Assembly (NCBI RefSeq): GCF_900185595.1
Contig: NZ_FYBH01000158.1
Coordinates: 1 to 59,976, forward strand
Length of the DNA stretch: 59,976 nucleotides
Origin: Calothrix rhizosoleniae SC01
GTDB lineage: Bacteria > Cyanobacteriota > Cyanobacteriia > Cyanobacteriales > Nostocaceae
Direction of reading: 5' to 3'
Positions within the stretch are counted from its first letter, which is position 1; each line of letters opens with the position of its first letter. Shown here piece by piece: positions 40,101 through 49,104 of the stretch. The notes beneath the pieces are model-generated. The model searched no databases. It worked only from the letters and a program-made list of their open reading frames with translations, and had not been told where the DNA came from. The position numbers were made by a program, and so were the translations under genes.

Positions 40101-40850
40101 ATGAGTCATGGCTCCATGTATAAACCTTTTCTTGAGTACTTAGAGCAAGAATTGTTTAAAAGATTCGACTTGCAAAAACGGTCGATTCCAGAAGGACTAG
40201 AATCCCGAGTGAGTGAAAGGGGAAAAAACCCTGCTACCATTCGCAGCTGGTGTTATCAATGTCCACAATTGCGTAAGATCCGCTACACGTATATTGATGC
40301 AGGAGAAAGTGCCCAAATTTTCAATAGTGTCATCTATCCCAGCAATCAGTACGATGTACCCCTATTAGGGATTGATTTTCTGTCTTTTGGTAAGGTTAAA
40401 AATCTGATTGTCTTGGACTTTCAACCTCTGTTTCAAGATGCTGAATACCAGCATAAATACATAGATCAGTTGAAAGTATTACACGACAATTACCCAGACC
40501 TAGCACAAGACTTAGGCATGAAGTTCTATGATGCCAATCAGTATTTTTCTAAATATCTGTTATTTGCAAAAACAGACCCGGAAACCGTTGCTACACGTCT
40601 ATTTGCAGCATATAAGGAATATTTGACTTTATATTGGCGAATGCTGGAACGGGCTGAACCACTCACAGAACCGGAAGATATCCAGCGAGTTGTGCAAGCG
40701 CAAAAAGATTATGACCAATACAGTGCTGAAAGAGACCCTGCATCTGGCTTATTCAGTAGCTACTTTGGTCATGAATGGTCAGAACGTTTCCTCTATGAAT
40801 TTCTATTTGAAGATGCTGTTCCTCTAGCAGCCAGTACCAACAAAAGGTGA
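40101..40850 (+). CDS. pebA: 15,16-dihydrobiliverdin:ferredoxin oxidoreductase
   Basis: PebA carries out the first two-electron reduction of biliverdin IXalpha to 15,16-dihydrobiliverdin, using ferredoxin. The 249-residue protein belongs to the ferredoxin-dependent bilin reductase family. Distinctive PebA features are SIPEGLESR, TIRSWCYQCPQLRKIRYTYI, DAGESAQIFNSVIYPSNQYD, PLLGIDFLSFG, DFQPLFQDAEY and the C-terminal YSAERDPASGLFSSYFGHEW. The pattern NSVIYP plus GxDxLxFG separates it from PebB ([18 protein letters not shown]). pebB follows after 54 bases, the usual pebAB operon; dihydrobiliverdin is passed on to PebB by direct channelling. Confidence 0.95.
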   Translation: MSHGSMYKPFLEYLEQELFKRFDLQKRSIPEGLESRVSERGKNPATIRSWCYQCPQLRKIRYTYIDAGESAQIFNSVIYPSNQYDVPLLGIDFLSFGKVKNLIVLDFQPLFQDAEYQHKYIDQLKVLHDNYPDLAQDLGMKFYDANQYFSKYLLFAKTDPETVATRLFAAYKEYLTLYWRMLERAEPLTEPEDIQRVVQAQKDYDQYSAERDPASGLFSSYFGHEWSERFLYEFLFEDAVPLAASTNKR

Positions 40851-40904
40851 ACAAAAGTTAAAACTGCAATGGCTCACTGATAACTTAATAACTGAATCAC
40901 TGAA

Positions 40905-41651
40905 ATGACTCTCTATCAGCCGTTTTTGGATCATGCAATTTCATATATGGAATCGCGCCTAGATCTAATGTCATATCCTATACCTGAAGGATTTGAGTCT
41001 AAGACTGCTACCGTTGGTAAGGGAAAAAATGAAGCAACTGTTGTCACCACCAGTTATGCTTTCCAAACTCCGAAATTGCGACAAATTCGTGCTGCTCATG
41101 TGCAAGGGGGGAAGGCTCTGCAAGTCCTAAATTTTGTCATTTTCCCACAATTGAACTACGATCTACCTTTTTTTGGGGCAGATTTAGTTACATTGCCGGG
41201 AGGGCATTTAATTGCGCTGGATATGCAACCTTTATTCCGTAATGACCTAGCATATCAAGCTAAGTATACCGAGCCAATTCTACCCATGTTTTCTGGCCAC
41301 CAAGAGCATTTAAGTTGGGGAGGGGATTTCCCGGAGGAAGCACAGCAATTTTTCTCTCCAGCTTTTCTATGGACTCGTCCTCAAGAAACTAGTGTGGTGG
41401 AAACTCGAGTATTTGCAGCTTTTAAGGATTACTTGCAAGCTTACCTGGATTTTGTTGAACAGGCAGAACCCGTGAGGGACTCCCAAGGGTTACAAGATAT
41501 TGAAGCAGCTCAATTGCGATATCTGCGCTACCGGGCAGAAAAAGACCCTGCACGGGGTATGTTCAAACGTTTTTATGGAGAAGAGTGGACAGAGGAGTAT
41601 ATTCATGGCTTCTTATTTGATTTGGAACGAAAATTGTCCTCTGTAAACTAA
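40905..41651 (+). CDS. pebB: Phycoerythrobilin:ferredoxin oxidoreductase
   Basis: PebB reduces 15,16-dihydrobiliverdin to phycoerythrobilin, the red chromophore of phycoerythrin and some phycocyanins. The 248-residue protein has the PebB signature [56 protein letters not shown] and [20 protein letters not shown] with [12 protein letters not shown]. With pebA it forms a complete route from biliverdin to phycoerythrobilin, so the organism is able to make phycoerythrin or a phycoerythrobilin-bearing biliprotein; no cpe genes lie in this window. The ATG lacks a strong Shine-Dalgarno sequence, consistent with coupling to pebA. Confidence 0.95.
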   Translation: MTLYQPFLDHAISYMESRLDLMSYPIPEGFESKTATVGKGKNEATVVTTSYAFQTPKLRQIRAAHVQGGKALQVLNFVIFPQLNYDLPFFGADLVTLPGGHLIALDMQPLFRNDLAYQAKYTEPILPMFSGHQEHLSWGGDFPEEAQQFFSPAFLWTRPQETSVVETRVFAAFKDYLQAYLDFVEQAEPVRDSQGLQDIEAAQLRYLRYRAEKDPARGMFKRFYGEEWTEEYIHGFLFDLERKLSSVN

Positions 41652-42092
41652 ACCTATACAGCTGCTTGGTTATACAGTTAAATGCACAAATAACAAACTA
41701 CGGCCAGAATTTTCAAACTGTATGTTTTTTGTGTAAACTGTTGTTTTTTTGCAAATGGCAATGCTGTTAAGGAATGTAAAGAAAATACATTATTTAAAAA
41801 TAATTTGTAACAGAACAAGGGGCGGCGGCATTGTATAAAATGAATTTGGGAGGAAAACTATATTTTTCAGGTTGTCCAGATTGTTGATGAGCAAAGTATT
41901 CCAGTCTTTCATAATTAATATAAATTTTTGTGAAAAAAGATATAACCTGGAAGCCAAGAAACCTTAGACTGATACATTGATATCTGTTGTTGCTTCTTCC
42001 CATCTGCTCAGGCAGCCTGATATCAGAAATTGGCTGATATTTTCAGTTTTCAACCCAACAATTCTTAGTCAAACTACTAGGAGATTCAATCG
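41652..42092. promoter_or_regulatory. cpcB promoter and leader region
   Basis: The 441-bp gap is long enough for an independent cpcBA promoter. A candidate -10 box TATAAAAT lies at 41834-41841, though a well-spaced -35 is not evident. An AT-rich dyad ATTATTT...AAATAAT lies near 41789-41805. GGAG at 42081-42084 is the cpcB ribosome-binding site. Confidence 0.35.
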
Positions 42093-42611
42093 ATGTTAGA
42101 TGCATTTGCAAAAGTAGTTTCCCAAGCTGATGCCAGAGGTGAATATATCAGCCCTGCTCAGTTGGATGCCCTGAGTGCAATGATTGCAGACGGCAACAAG
42201 CGTATGGATGCTGTGAACCGCATTACCAGCAATGCTTCCGCTATTGTGGCTAATGCAGCTCGTTCTTTATTTTCCGAACAACCTCAACTGGTTGCTCCTG
42301 GCGGTAATGCTTACACCAGCCGTCGTATGGCTGCTTGCTTGCGCGACATGGAAATTATTTTACGATATGTTACCTACGCTACCTTTGCTGGTGATGCCAG
42401 TGTACTAGAAGACCGTTGTCTCAATGGTCTACGGGAAACCTACTTGGCATTAGGAACTCCTGGAGCTTCCGTTGCAATAGGCGTAAACAAAATGAAAGAA
42501 GCCGCGATCGCGATTGCGAATGACTCCAGTGGTATCACTAGAGGTGATTGCAGCTCCTTAATGTCAGAAATCTCTGGCTACTTTGATAAAGCTGCTGCTG
42601 CTGTGGCATAA
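42093..42611 (+). CDS. cpcB: C-phycocyanin beta subunit
   Basis: The beta subunit of the phycobilisome rod protein phycocyanin, 172 residues of globin-like fold. Chromophore-binding cysteines C82 and C153 are in place ([18 protein letters not shown] and [10 protein letters not shown]), and N72 in [10 protein letters not shown] is the site of the conserved asparagine methylation. The segment is the phycocyanin type, not phycoerythrocyanin: the C153 loop and the [14 protein letters not shown] block match CpcB. It is somewhat divergent from the main Nostoc cpcB I recall (for example [20 protein letters not shown]), so it may be a second gene copy. cpcA follows after 97 bases, but no linker (cpcC/D) or lyase (cpcE/F) genes follow. 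Confidence 0.95.
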   Translation: MLDAFAKVVSQADARGEYISPAQLDALSAMIADGNKRMDAVNRITSNASAIVANAARSLFSEQPQLVAPGGNAYTSRRMAACLRDMEIILRYVTYATFAGDASVLEDRCLNGLRETYLALGTPGASVAIGVNKMKEAAIAIANDSSGITRGDCSSLMSEISGYFDKAAAAVA

Positions 42612-42708
42612 GCCAAATAATTCTGAATTAAGCTGACATATTAATATTTAATGTCAGTTGGAAAAATAATATCAACCAAAAGTTTGTCAAAAGGGAGATA
42701 CCAAAGTA

Positions 42709-43197
42709 ATGAAAACCCCCCTGACCGAAGCCGTTGCAGCTGCTGATTCCCAAGGTCGTTTCCTTTCCAATACAGAAATCCAAGCTGCATTTGGTCGTTT
42801 TCAACGTGCTAGTGCAGGCTTAGAGGCAGCAAAAAGCTTGAGTGCTAATGCATCCAGATTATCTGAAGGTGCAGCTCAAGCAGTATATAACAAGTTCCCC
42901 TACACCACCACAATGGAAGGTCCTACCTACGCTTCCACAGCTACAGGCAAGGCTAAGTGTGTACGTGATATCGGTTACTACTTGCGGATAATTACTTACT
43001 GCCTAGTTGCAGGTGGTACAGGTCCCATGGATGATTATCTGATCGGTGGTTTGGCAGAAATCAACAAGACCTTTGAATTGTCTCCTAGTTGGTATATTGA
43101 AGCTCTCAAATATATCAAAGCCAACCACGGTTTAAGTGGTGATGCTGGTGGTGAAGCAAATACTTACATCGATTATGCGATCAACTCTCTAAGCTAG
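42709..43197 (+). CDS. cpcA: C-phycocyanin alpha subunit
   Basis: The alpha subunit of phycocyanin, 162 residues, pairing with CpcB to form the (alpha-beta) monomer of rod discs. Chromophore attachment is at C84 in [18 protein letters not shown]. Other family blocks are [60 protein letters not shown] and the terminal [19 protein letters not shown] with normal spacing lies upstream. A GCCCGGA...TCCGGGC dyad 13 bases after the stop closes the transcript. The absence of downstream cpcC/D/E/F genes means attachment of the bilin and rod assembly depend on genes elsewhere. Confidence 0.95.
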   Translation: MKTPLTEAVAAADSQGRFLSNTEIQAAFGRFQRASAGLEAAKSLSANASRLSEGAAQAVYNKFPYTTTMEGPTYASTATGKAKCVRDIGYYLRIITYCLVAGGTGPMDDYLIGGLAEINKTFELSPSWYIEALKYIKANHGLSGDAGGEANTYIDYAINSLS

Positions 43198-43209
43198 AGA
43201 ATTTATTTA

Positions 43210-43267
43210 GCCCGGAGAAGGTAAGCAGCTGTTAGCAGGTAGTTAGGAGTTGTTTATCTTTCCGGGC
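43210..43267 (+). terminator. Long-loop dyad after cpcA
   Basis: GCCCGGA (43210-43216) and TCCGGGC (43261-43267) pair perfectly across a 44-base loop that itself has CAGCTG and weak stems, followed by AGTTTTATG. A 3'-end or mRNA-stability element for the cpcBA message. Confidence 0.5.
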
Positions 43268-43523
43268 AGTTTTATGCCTAATATTACAAAATAGAGTAGC
43301 CAAAAAAGTAAAAAATTAGCAATTGCTGATATTTTATTTAGAATCATACGGGCAGGGATGCACATCCCACAGGAGTTTTTTTTTATATGTAGCCTTGTAT
43401 TTCATTTACCTGCAATGTGCTGTATTTTTTAGATGGATAGGATTTTTGTTGGTCAAAGCATGATAAAGGTGTTTCAAACCTGAAGACATTTTATCTCTTG
43501 AAGAACGATATCAAAACTGTCTC

Positions 43524-43779
43524 ATGTTGAATCCCCATACCGAAAATATTGAGTCATCATTACTAACAGATAAAAGTAACAATGGTGAGTCTTTAACAGT
43601 AGAACAAGCGATAAACCTAATGGCATAGCTTCGCTTACCGACTTTCACGAATTATTACACAATTAGAAAAATTAGTAGAATAATATACGAATTTAGCAGT
43701 GCATACCTGTGTAATTAGGGCACAGCAACAAATCAATGATAATGGAGATAATTATAAAGATGGATTGAGAAAGAAATAA
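43524..43779 (+). pseudogene. Decayed small gene
   Basis: A frame from ATG 43524 encodes 34 residues (MLNPHTENIESSLLTDKSNN to SLTVEQAINLMA) and stops at 43628. The next frame then continues with a similar-style protein, SRIITQLEKLVE, stop, YTNLAVHTCVIRAQQQINDN, ending at the TAA at 43777. One frameshift near 43628 and one point stop near 43681 would join them into a single protein of about 85 residues. The family is not recognised, and the joining is my reconstruction. Confidence 0.35.
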
Positions 43780-43824
43780 TATCTTCCTCAATCTCCTATT
43801 ATTCTGTTCTCTATCCCTTGTTTT

Positions 43825-44043
43825 CTAATCTTCGTCCCAAGTTTCCACAACCAGTAATTCGCTGACAGGGTCTTGCATAGTAAAGCCGAATTCTAACAGT
43901 TCCTGTTTCCAGTACTGCCATTCGTTGCCATATAGTAAAGCAATTTTCCAAATGCTATCAGTAGGCTTGATGATATTAGAGTCCAAGAGTGATTGCACAT
44001 TACGCTGCAATTTCACCATGGGGTGAATCACTTTCTGGGTCAT
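43825..44043 (-). CDS. DUF4327 family protein
   Basis: A 72-residue soluble protein of the cyanobacterial DUF4327 family, function unknown. It reads as two helices (HPMVKLQRNVQSLLDSNIIK and DSIWKIALLYGNEWQYWKQE) followed by a short acidic tail (LLVVETWDED). Length and architecture match the family. It stands alone, convergent towards cpcBA, with no evident partner. The ATG has little ribosome-binding context. Family assignment is from recall; no function is implied. Confidence 0.8.
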   Translation of the reverse strand: MTQKVIHPMVKLQRNVQSLLDSNIIKPTDSIWKIALLYGNEWQYWKQELLEFGFTMQDPVSELLVVETWDED

Positions 44044-44611
44044 AACTTAAATTTAATTCAGATTTCCTTTGGTAAATACTTAATCAAAACTGCTATTCGC
44101 TTGATTATTGCCGATGCGTAGAATGTATGCTTTCTGGCGAAGCAAGTCTTAACTCCCTAACTATACCATAAATATTTTGACAAATAAATCAACTAGATCG
44201 GATTTTGTACGGTAATTACTACTTAGGGGTTCGTTATTGATGCTGGTAGCGATCGCTAGATATATTGAATATACAGCTCATAGCTTAAATATCAGGAAAC
44301 TTGAAGAAATAAATCCTCTCACAGTTATTAGTTAGGGAAGTCTTTTGTACTTCACGCAGCTATTACTACAATTAAGCGATCGCCTTTATTGTTTTACATA
44401 TCCCATTTACTATATTAGTATGCTGTGATTGCTTGATTAATGAGTAGCACATATTACTTCATTTATTTATTTCAAAAGATTAATATTGCAATGGTTATAT
44501 ATTTATTTTGCGTGTATAGAGTAAAATAAATAGTAAAAAATTTATCTTTGGATGATAGTTTTCAGGTACTAGTGGGTATCCTCTTAAACAAAGAGCTTTT
44601 AGGGGTGACAG
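44044..44611. other. Intergenic region
   Basis: About 570 bp between divergent genes, AT-rich with two GCGATCGC octamers (near 44250 and 44377). No gene or clear structure seen. Confidence 0.4.
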
Positions 44612-45046
44612 ATGACTAGTACTGATAAAGAGTATATGATGGCTCGCCAAAAGCGATCGCAAAGAATTAAAAAAATTGTGGGTTTGGTTTCACTGGTTAG
44701 TTTTTCCAGTTCTATGGTATTTGCAGCAGTTCCGGCAATTAAAAATGCCATTGAGAATGATACATTATCACAGTCGCAAGCTGCATCTGTGGAGTCTTCC
44801 TTAAAAAAGCAGGCGAAAGGTTTTGAGTTAGTTTTACAGCGAGAACCGGATAATAAAACTGCTTTGGAAGGATTGGTACGTTTGCGGTTAGCTCTCAAAG
44901 ATGAAAAAAATGCGATCGCTCCTCTGGAAAAGTTAGTGGAGTTACAACCTGAGAGGGAAGATTACAAAGTTGCTTTGGAGCAGTTGAAGAAGGGGGTGGG
45001 TAAGGAGAGAGAGTCAGAGCGAAAATTAGATAAAAAACTTAATTGA
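44612..45046 (+). CDS. Small membrane-anchored TPR-like protein
   Basis: A 144-residue protein: a basic N-terminus (ARQKRSQRIKKI), one hydrophobic segment at about 22-40 (IVGLVSLVSFSSSMVFAAVP) that is either a signal anchor or a cleavable signal, then three helical pairs of tetratricopeptide type (FELVLQREPDNKTALEGLVR, LRLALKDEKNAIAPLEKLVE, LQPEREDYKVALEQLKKG). The C-terminus is highly charged (KERESERKLDKKLN). TPR proteins of this size act as scaffolds in envelope or photosystem assembly in cyanobacteria; the partner here is unknown. It is 132 bases upstream of the glycan operon on the same strand. GGGG lies upstream of the ATG at 44612; ATG 44636 is an alternative. Confidence 0.8.
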   Translation: MTSTDKEYMMARQKRSQRIKKIVGLVSLVSFSSSMVFAAVPAIKNAIENDTLSQSQAASVESSLKKQAKGFELVLQREPDNKTALEGLVRLRLALKDEKNAIAPLEKLVELQPEREDYKVALEQLKKGVGKERESERKLDKKLN

Positions 45047-45178
45047 TATTGTCTAATTATCGAATCTAACAAAAATCCTCTTCACCACATGAAATTAACT
45101 AAGATTACTTGGATGAAATAATCTTTCTTGTTAATGAGACTTCAGAGGCTTCAACATAAGAAATTTATAGATACAACT

Positions 45179-46375
45179 ATGAAAAATTTTGCTTACGATG
45201 TTTGTATCATTGGTGGATTAGGTCATGTAGGCTTACCTTTAGGTATTTCTCTCGCAGAAACAGGGAAAAAGGTAGTTTTATATGATATTAATCCTAGAAC
45301 TATATATAAGGTTTCTCAAGGAGAAATGCCTTTTGTTGAACAAGGTGCTGAACCTGCTTTACAAAAAGTTTTAGAGCGAACTTTATTTATTTCTGATGAC
45401 AAACAAGTAGTTGCAAATAGTTACTTCTTAATTGTCGTAATTGGGACTCCAGTAGATGAGCATTTAAACCCTCAATTTACTTTATTTAAAAGATTTTTTA
45501 ATGATATTATTGAATTAATTTCTGATGAGCAACATATTATCCTACGTAGCACAGTTTATCCAGGTACAACAGTAAAAATAAAGAGTTATCTAGAATCTCA
45601 AAATAAACAAACTAAAGTTTCTTTTTGCCCAGAAAGAATCGCAGAAGGCAAGGCAATGGAAGAATTAAAGTCCTTACCACAAATTGTATCTTCTTTTGAT
45701 TCCATAGCTGAGGATGAAGCCAAGAAATTATTTGAATCACTCACAGATGAAATTATATTTTTAACTCCAATAGAAGCAGAACTATCTAAATTATTTACTA
45801 ATTCGTGGCGATATATTCAGTTTGCTATTTCTAATTATTTTTATCAAATTGCCACTCAAAATAATTTAGACTTTTATAAAATTTACGATGCGATCACATA
45901 CAAATATCCTAGAGCAGCAAATTTCCCTGCTCCTGGTTTTGCGGCAGGTCCATGTTTGCTGAAAGATACTATGCAGGTAGCAGCTTATAGTAGTAATAGC
46001 TTTTTTATGGGTCATACCGCTATGTTGGTGAATGAAGGCTTACCCAATTTTATTGTGCATAGATTACAAGAAAAATATCAACTGAAACAAAAGACAGTGG
46101 GTATATTGGGAATGGCATTTAAAGCTAACAATGATGATAAAAGAGAGTCACTTTCTTACAAACTTAAAAAAGTTTTAGAATTTGAAGCCAAAGAAGTATT
46201 GTGTTCAGACGTATATATTCAGGAAGATAATTTTGTGACATCAGAAAAATTAATAAATAATGCAGACATTATCATCTTAGCCACTCCTCATCAGGAATAC
46301 CAAAATTTAACTATTAATGAAGATAAAATTTTAGTTGATGTTTGGAATTTTTATGAGCGAGGAGGGCTATTCTAA
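45179..46375 (+). CDS. Nucleotide-sugar dehydrogenase (UDP-glucose/GDP-mannose dehydrogenase family)
   Basis: A 398-residue enzyme that oxidises a UDP- or GDP-sugar to the uronic acid in two NAD-dependent steps. The Rossmann motif GGLGHVGLP (12-20), central-domain region FCPERIAEGKAMEEL and catalytic cysteine C259 in AAGPCLLKDTMQ are present, as is the C-terminal domain (VGILGMAFKANNDDKRES). The exact sugar cannot be told. ATG 45179 gives the MKNFxYDVCIIGG opening that I recall for this cyanobacterial subgroup; an in-frame TTG at 45128 adds unconserved residues. It abuts the epimerase gene exactly (TAA then ATG), so it begins a tight operon. Confidence 0.9.
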   Translation: MKNFAYDVCIIGGLGHVGLPLGISLAETGKKVVLYDINPRTIYKVSQGEMPFVEQGAEPALQKVLERTLFISDDKQVVANSYFLIVVIGTPVDEHLNPQFTLFKRFFNDIIELISDEQHIILRSTVYPGTTVKIKSYLESQNKQTKVSFCPERIAEGKAMEELKSLPQIVSSFDSIAEDEAKKLFESLTDEIIFLTPIEAELSKLFTNSWRYIQFAISNYFYQIATQNNLDFYKIYDAITYKYPRAANFPAPGFAAGPCLLKDTMQVAAYSSNSFFMGHTAMLVNEGLPNFIVHRLQEKYQLKQKTVGILGMAFKANNDDKRESLSYKLKKVLEFEAKEVLCSDVYIQEDNFVTSEKLINNADIIILATPHQEYQNLTINEDKILVDVWNFYERGGLF

Positions 46376-47395
46376 ATGAAAATTTTAGTAACTGGATCAG
46401 CAGGATTTATTGCTGGATATTTAATAGAAGACCTTTTGCAACATGGTCATGAAATTGTAGGAATTGATAATTTTTCTAAATATGGTAAAGTGACCAAAAG
46501 TTATGACAATAATCCTAATTACGACTTTGTAGAAGGGGATGCGAAAGATGTTAATCTCCTGAAAGAATTAATAGCAGATTGTGACCAAGTAGTAGCAGGT
46601 GCTGCTATGATTGGTGGAATATCTTTGTTTCACGAATATGCCTATGACTTATTAGCAGAAAATGAACGTATTATCGCTTCTACTTTTGATGCTGCTATTT
46701 GGGGTTTGAAAAATAGAACACTGAAAAAAGTTAATGTTATCTCATCCTCAATGGTATTTGAAAGTACCAACCTCTTTCCTACGCCTGAAGGTGAACAATT
46801 AAAATGTCCTCCTCCTCTATCTACCTATGGATTCCAAAAATTAGCGTGTGAATACTATGCTAAAGGAGCATGGGAACAATATCAATTACCCTACACAATA
46901 ATTAGACCTTTTAATTGTATTGGTACCGGGGAGAAAAGGGCTTTATGTGATAAAGAAATCTCCTCTGGGAATATTAAATTAGCCATGAGTCATGTTGTAC
47001 CAGATTTAGTACAAAAGATTTTAAAAGGTCAAGATCCTTTGCATATTTTAGGTGAAGGCAATCAAATCCGTCATTACACTTATGGGGGAGATTTAGCTAA
47101 AGGTATTAGAATTTGCATCGAAAGTGAAAAAGCAATTAATGAAGACTTTAATCTCTCGACACAAGTATCAACTACAGTCTTAGAATTAGCTGAATTAATT
47201 TGGCAAAAAATTAAAGGGGAGAAGCCATTTAATTATATCTCTGATCAACCTTTTAAATATGATGTGCAAAAACGGATTCCTAATGTAGATAAAGCCAGGA
47301 ATATTTTAGGATTTGAGGCTACTACTTCTTTAAGTAAATCTTTAGATGAAATTATCCCCTGGGTTGAAGAACAAATATATGTAGGAGGAATATGA
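46376..47395 (+). CDS. NAD-dependent sugar epimerase/dehydratase
   Basis: A 339-residue short-chain dehydrogenase/reductase of the extended type, working on nucleotide sugars (UDP-glucose 4-epimerase-like). The NAD motif TGSAGFIAGYL (6-16), the Ser of SSSMVF (123-128), and the catalytic Y151 and K155 of STYGFQKLACEYY are present. The substrate loop RPFNCIGTGEKRA and the C-terminal block IPNVDKARNILGFEATTSL are typical. It starts directly at the stop of the sugar dehydrogenase and its own stop overlaps the next start by four bases (ATGA), so the three genes are translationally coupled. Together they would supply one or more modified sugars. Confidence 0.9.
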   Translation: MKILVTGSAGFIAGYLIEDLLQHGHEIVGIDNFSKYGKVTKSYDNNPNYDFVEGDAKDVNLLKELIADCDQVVAGAAMIGGISLFHEYAYDLLAENERIIASTFDAAIWGLKNRTLKKVNVISSSMVFESTNLFPTPEGEQLKCPPPLSTYGFQKLACEYYAKGAWEQYQLPYTIIRPFNCIGTGEKRALCDKEISSGNIKLAMSHVVPDLVQKILKGQDPLHILGEGNQIRHYTYGGDLAKGIRICIESEKAINEDFNLSTQVSTTVLELAELIWQKIKGEKPFNYISDQPFKYDVQKRIPNVDKARNILGFEATTSLSKSLDEIIPWVEEQIYVGGI

Positions 47396-48309
47396 AACCA
47401 ATTAAAGTTGGCATTAAATTATTTGGAATCGATACTTTTGATATTAATAAACAGGGAAATATTCAGGGAGATGAATTAATTGGGAGAGGATGGCAAAAAT
47501 ATCTCGCTAGACATGAACAAATAGATAGAGCAGATATTTATGGTGCACAAGATGCCATGATGGATGATTTAGATGTGGTAATTCATTTTAATCCTTTCCT
47601 TGACTTACATCCCACTGCTAAAAATATTCTTTATCTGCAAAATGCTTTTCCAAAAGAAGCATATCCAGGGGGAACAGTAGGAGTTTTTCATCAAATTAAA
47701 GATAGATTTGATGGTCATATTTACACTAGTAAGCGACTACAGCAAGCTTGTGGAGAAGGTGTAGTTGTAGAATTTGCCACAGATCCAGAATTTTTTCAAC
47801 CTCAACCTGCGGGTAAATATGACTTTCCTGTTTCCTTTGTTGGCAATGGTATCAGAAGTCCTTACGTGAATCAGAGATATATTGCTCCTGCTTTACCTTT
47901 TAATTTAGTCATATACGGCAATATGTGGGAATATCCTTTCTCTGAAGTCTGGCAAGGAAAACTACCTATGCCCGATTTACCTACATTGTACTCAGATTGT
48001 TCTATTAATTTGAATGCTCACATTGCCCAACATGCTGAATTAGATACGATTAACTTAAGAATTTACGACATTTTAGCTTGTGGAGGTTTTGTTTTATCAG
48101 ATCATGTAGACTCTCTGGTTGAAACATTTGGTGATTTAGTACCTATTACTGATGGGTATGAGGATGAATGGGCTAAGATTACTTACTACTTATCTAATCC
48201 TGAAGCAAGAAAGAAAAAAGCAGAAGAAGGGAGAAAATTAGTTCTTAGTAATCATAGCTATGAATATAGGATGGAAACGGTAGGTCAGTATCTGAAAGAA
48301 ATTTTGTAA
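47392..48309 (+). CDS. Glycosyltransferase, CgeB-like GT4/GT-B type
   Basis: A 305-residue GT-B-fold glycosyltransferase, similar to the CgeB group found in surface-polymer clusters. The N-terminal half (VGIKLFGIDTFDINKQGN to VVIHFNPFLDLH) forms the acceptor lobe. The C-terminal lobe has FVGNGIRSPYVNQRYI, LYSDCSINLNAHIAQHAELD and the donor-binding block RIYDILACGGFVLSDHVDSL with EDEWAKITYYLSNPE. The overlap with the epimerase stop (ATGA) indicates coupled translation. The sugar and acceptor are not deducible. Confidence 0.85.
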   Translation: MKPIKVGIKLFGIDTFDINKQGNIQGDELIGRGWQKYLARHEQIDRADIYGAQDAMMDDLDVVIHFNPFLDLHPTAKNILYLQNAFPKEAYPGGTVGVFHQIKDRFDGHIYTSKRLQQACGEGVVVEFATDPEFFQPQPAGKYDFPVSFVGNGIRSPYVNQRYIAPALPFNLVIYGNMWEYPFSEVWQGKLPMPDLPTLYSDCSINLNAHIAQHAELDTINLRIYDILACGGFVLSDHVDSLVETFGDLVPITDGYEDEWAKITYYLSNPEARKKKAEEGRKLVLSNHSYEYRMETVGQYLKEIL

Positions 48310-48340
48310 AAAATAAATAGATTGACATCGAAGAAAAGTC

Positions 48341-49009
48341 ATGGTTGATTTGACGAAGATTGAGGAAATTAATTCTGTTTGTATTGGTTATTCTGGTCAG
48401 CATCATTGGCAATTATTTAACCAAGTCTTAGCTAATCCTGATATTAAAAACATCTGTATTATTGGTGTTTATTATGGTAGAGATATTGCTTATATGAAGG
48501 CAATTTTACAGGAATTAGGGCGAACCGATTGTATGATTGTGGGAGTAGATAAATTTGAAGATAGTTTTTGTGAAGATTGGCCAGAAGAAAAGCGTGATTT
48601 AACTTGGCAAGAAGCTGGTTTTGGTCAAGCTCCTGATTTACAAAAAACTAGAGCAAATTTATTAAAACTAGGCTTAAGTGGTAATGTATTTTTAGTTGCT
48701 GATTCAGATGTTAATTTTTTACAAAATACTTCCCAAATTTTTGACTTAATTTATATAGATACATCCCATGATTATCAATCAGTTAAAAATCTAATTGATT
48801 TATCTTTAGCAAAAGTTAATCCTAACGGATTTCTGGCTGGTGATGATTTTTCGGATCAAGGTACTTGGGGAGTAGCAAAAGCAGTAAGAGAATCTTGCCC
48901 AAAATTTGATGTCTTTTATAACTGGATTTGGTTAGCAAAAGTTAGTGATTTAAGATTGAATAACAACAATCAAATCAAATCAAATAGTCGTTTAATTAGA
49001 AGAGAATAA
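48341..49009 (+). CDS. Class I SAM-dependent methyltransferase
   Basis: A 222-residue methyltransferase of the Methyltransf_24/cephalosporin-hydroxylase-like group. Motif I is ICIIGVYYGRDIAYM; the acidic ribose-binding strand is MIVGVDKFEDSF; motif IV is FDLIYIDTSHDYQSVKNLID; the metal- or substrate-site segment is VNPNGFLAGDDFSDQG. It lies 31 bases after the glycosyltransferase gene, so it is probably in the operon and may O-methylate a sugar. Frequent AAT/AAA codons match the AT-rich style of this operon, in contrast with the pigment genes. Confidence 0.85.
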   Translation: MVDLTKIEEINSVCIGYSGQHHWQLFNQVLANPDIKNICIIGVYYGRDIAYMKAILQELGRTDCMIVGVDKFEDSFCEDWPEEKRDLTWQEAGFGQAPDLQKTRANLLKLGLSGNVFLVADSDVNFLQNTSQIFDLIYIDTSHDYQSVKNLIDLSLAKVNPNGFLAGDDFSDQGTWGVAKAVRESCPKFDVFYNWIWLAKVSDLRLNNNNQIKSNSRLIRRE

Positions 49010-49104
49010 AAGAATCATGATAACAGGCAATAGTATTTTTTATTCTCTGTCAAACTTAGTTTTTTGCTATTAATATTAACTTAGAAACAAAGGAAATAAC
49101 TATT

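Noticed and set aside
40101-40850. pcyA (phycocyanobilin:ferredoxin oxidoreductase)
   Set aside because: The diagnostic NSVIYPSNQYDVPLLGIDFL block and the partner gene behind it fit PebA; PcyA lacks this pattern and is usually solitary.
42093-42611. Phycoerythrocyanin beta subunit (pecB)
   Set aside because: The [15 protein letters not shown] block and overall sequence match phycocyanin beta; phycoerythrocyanin has different residues around C82.
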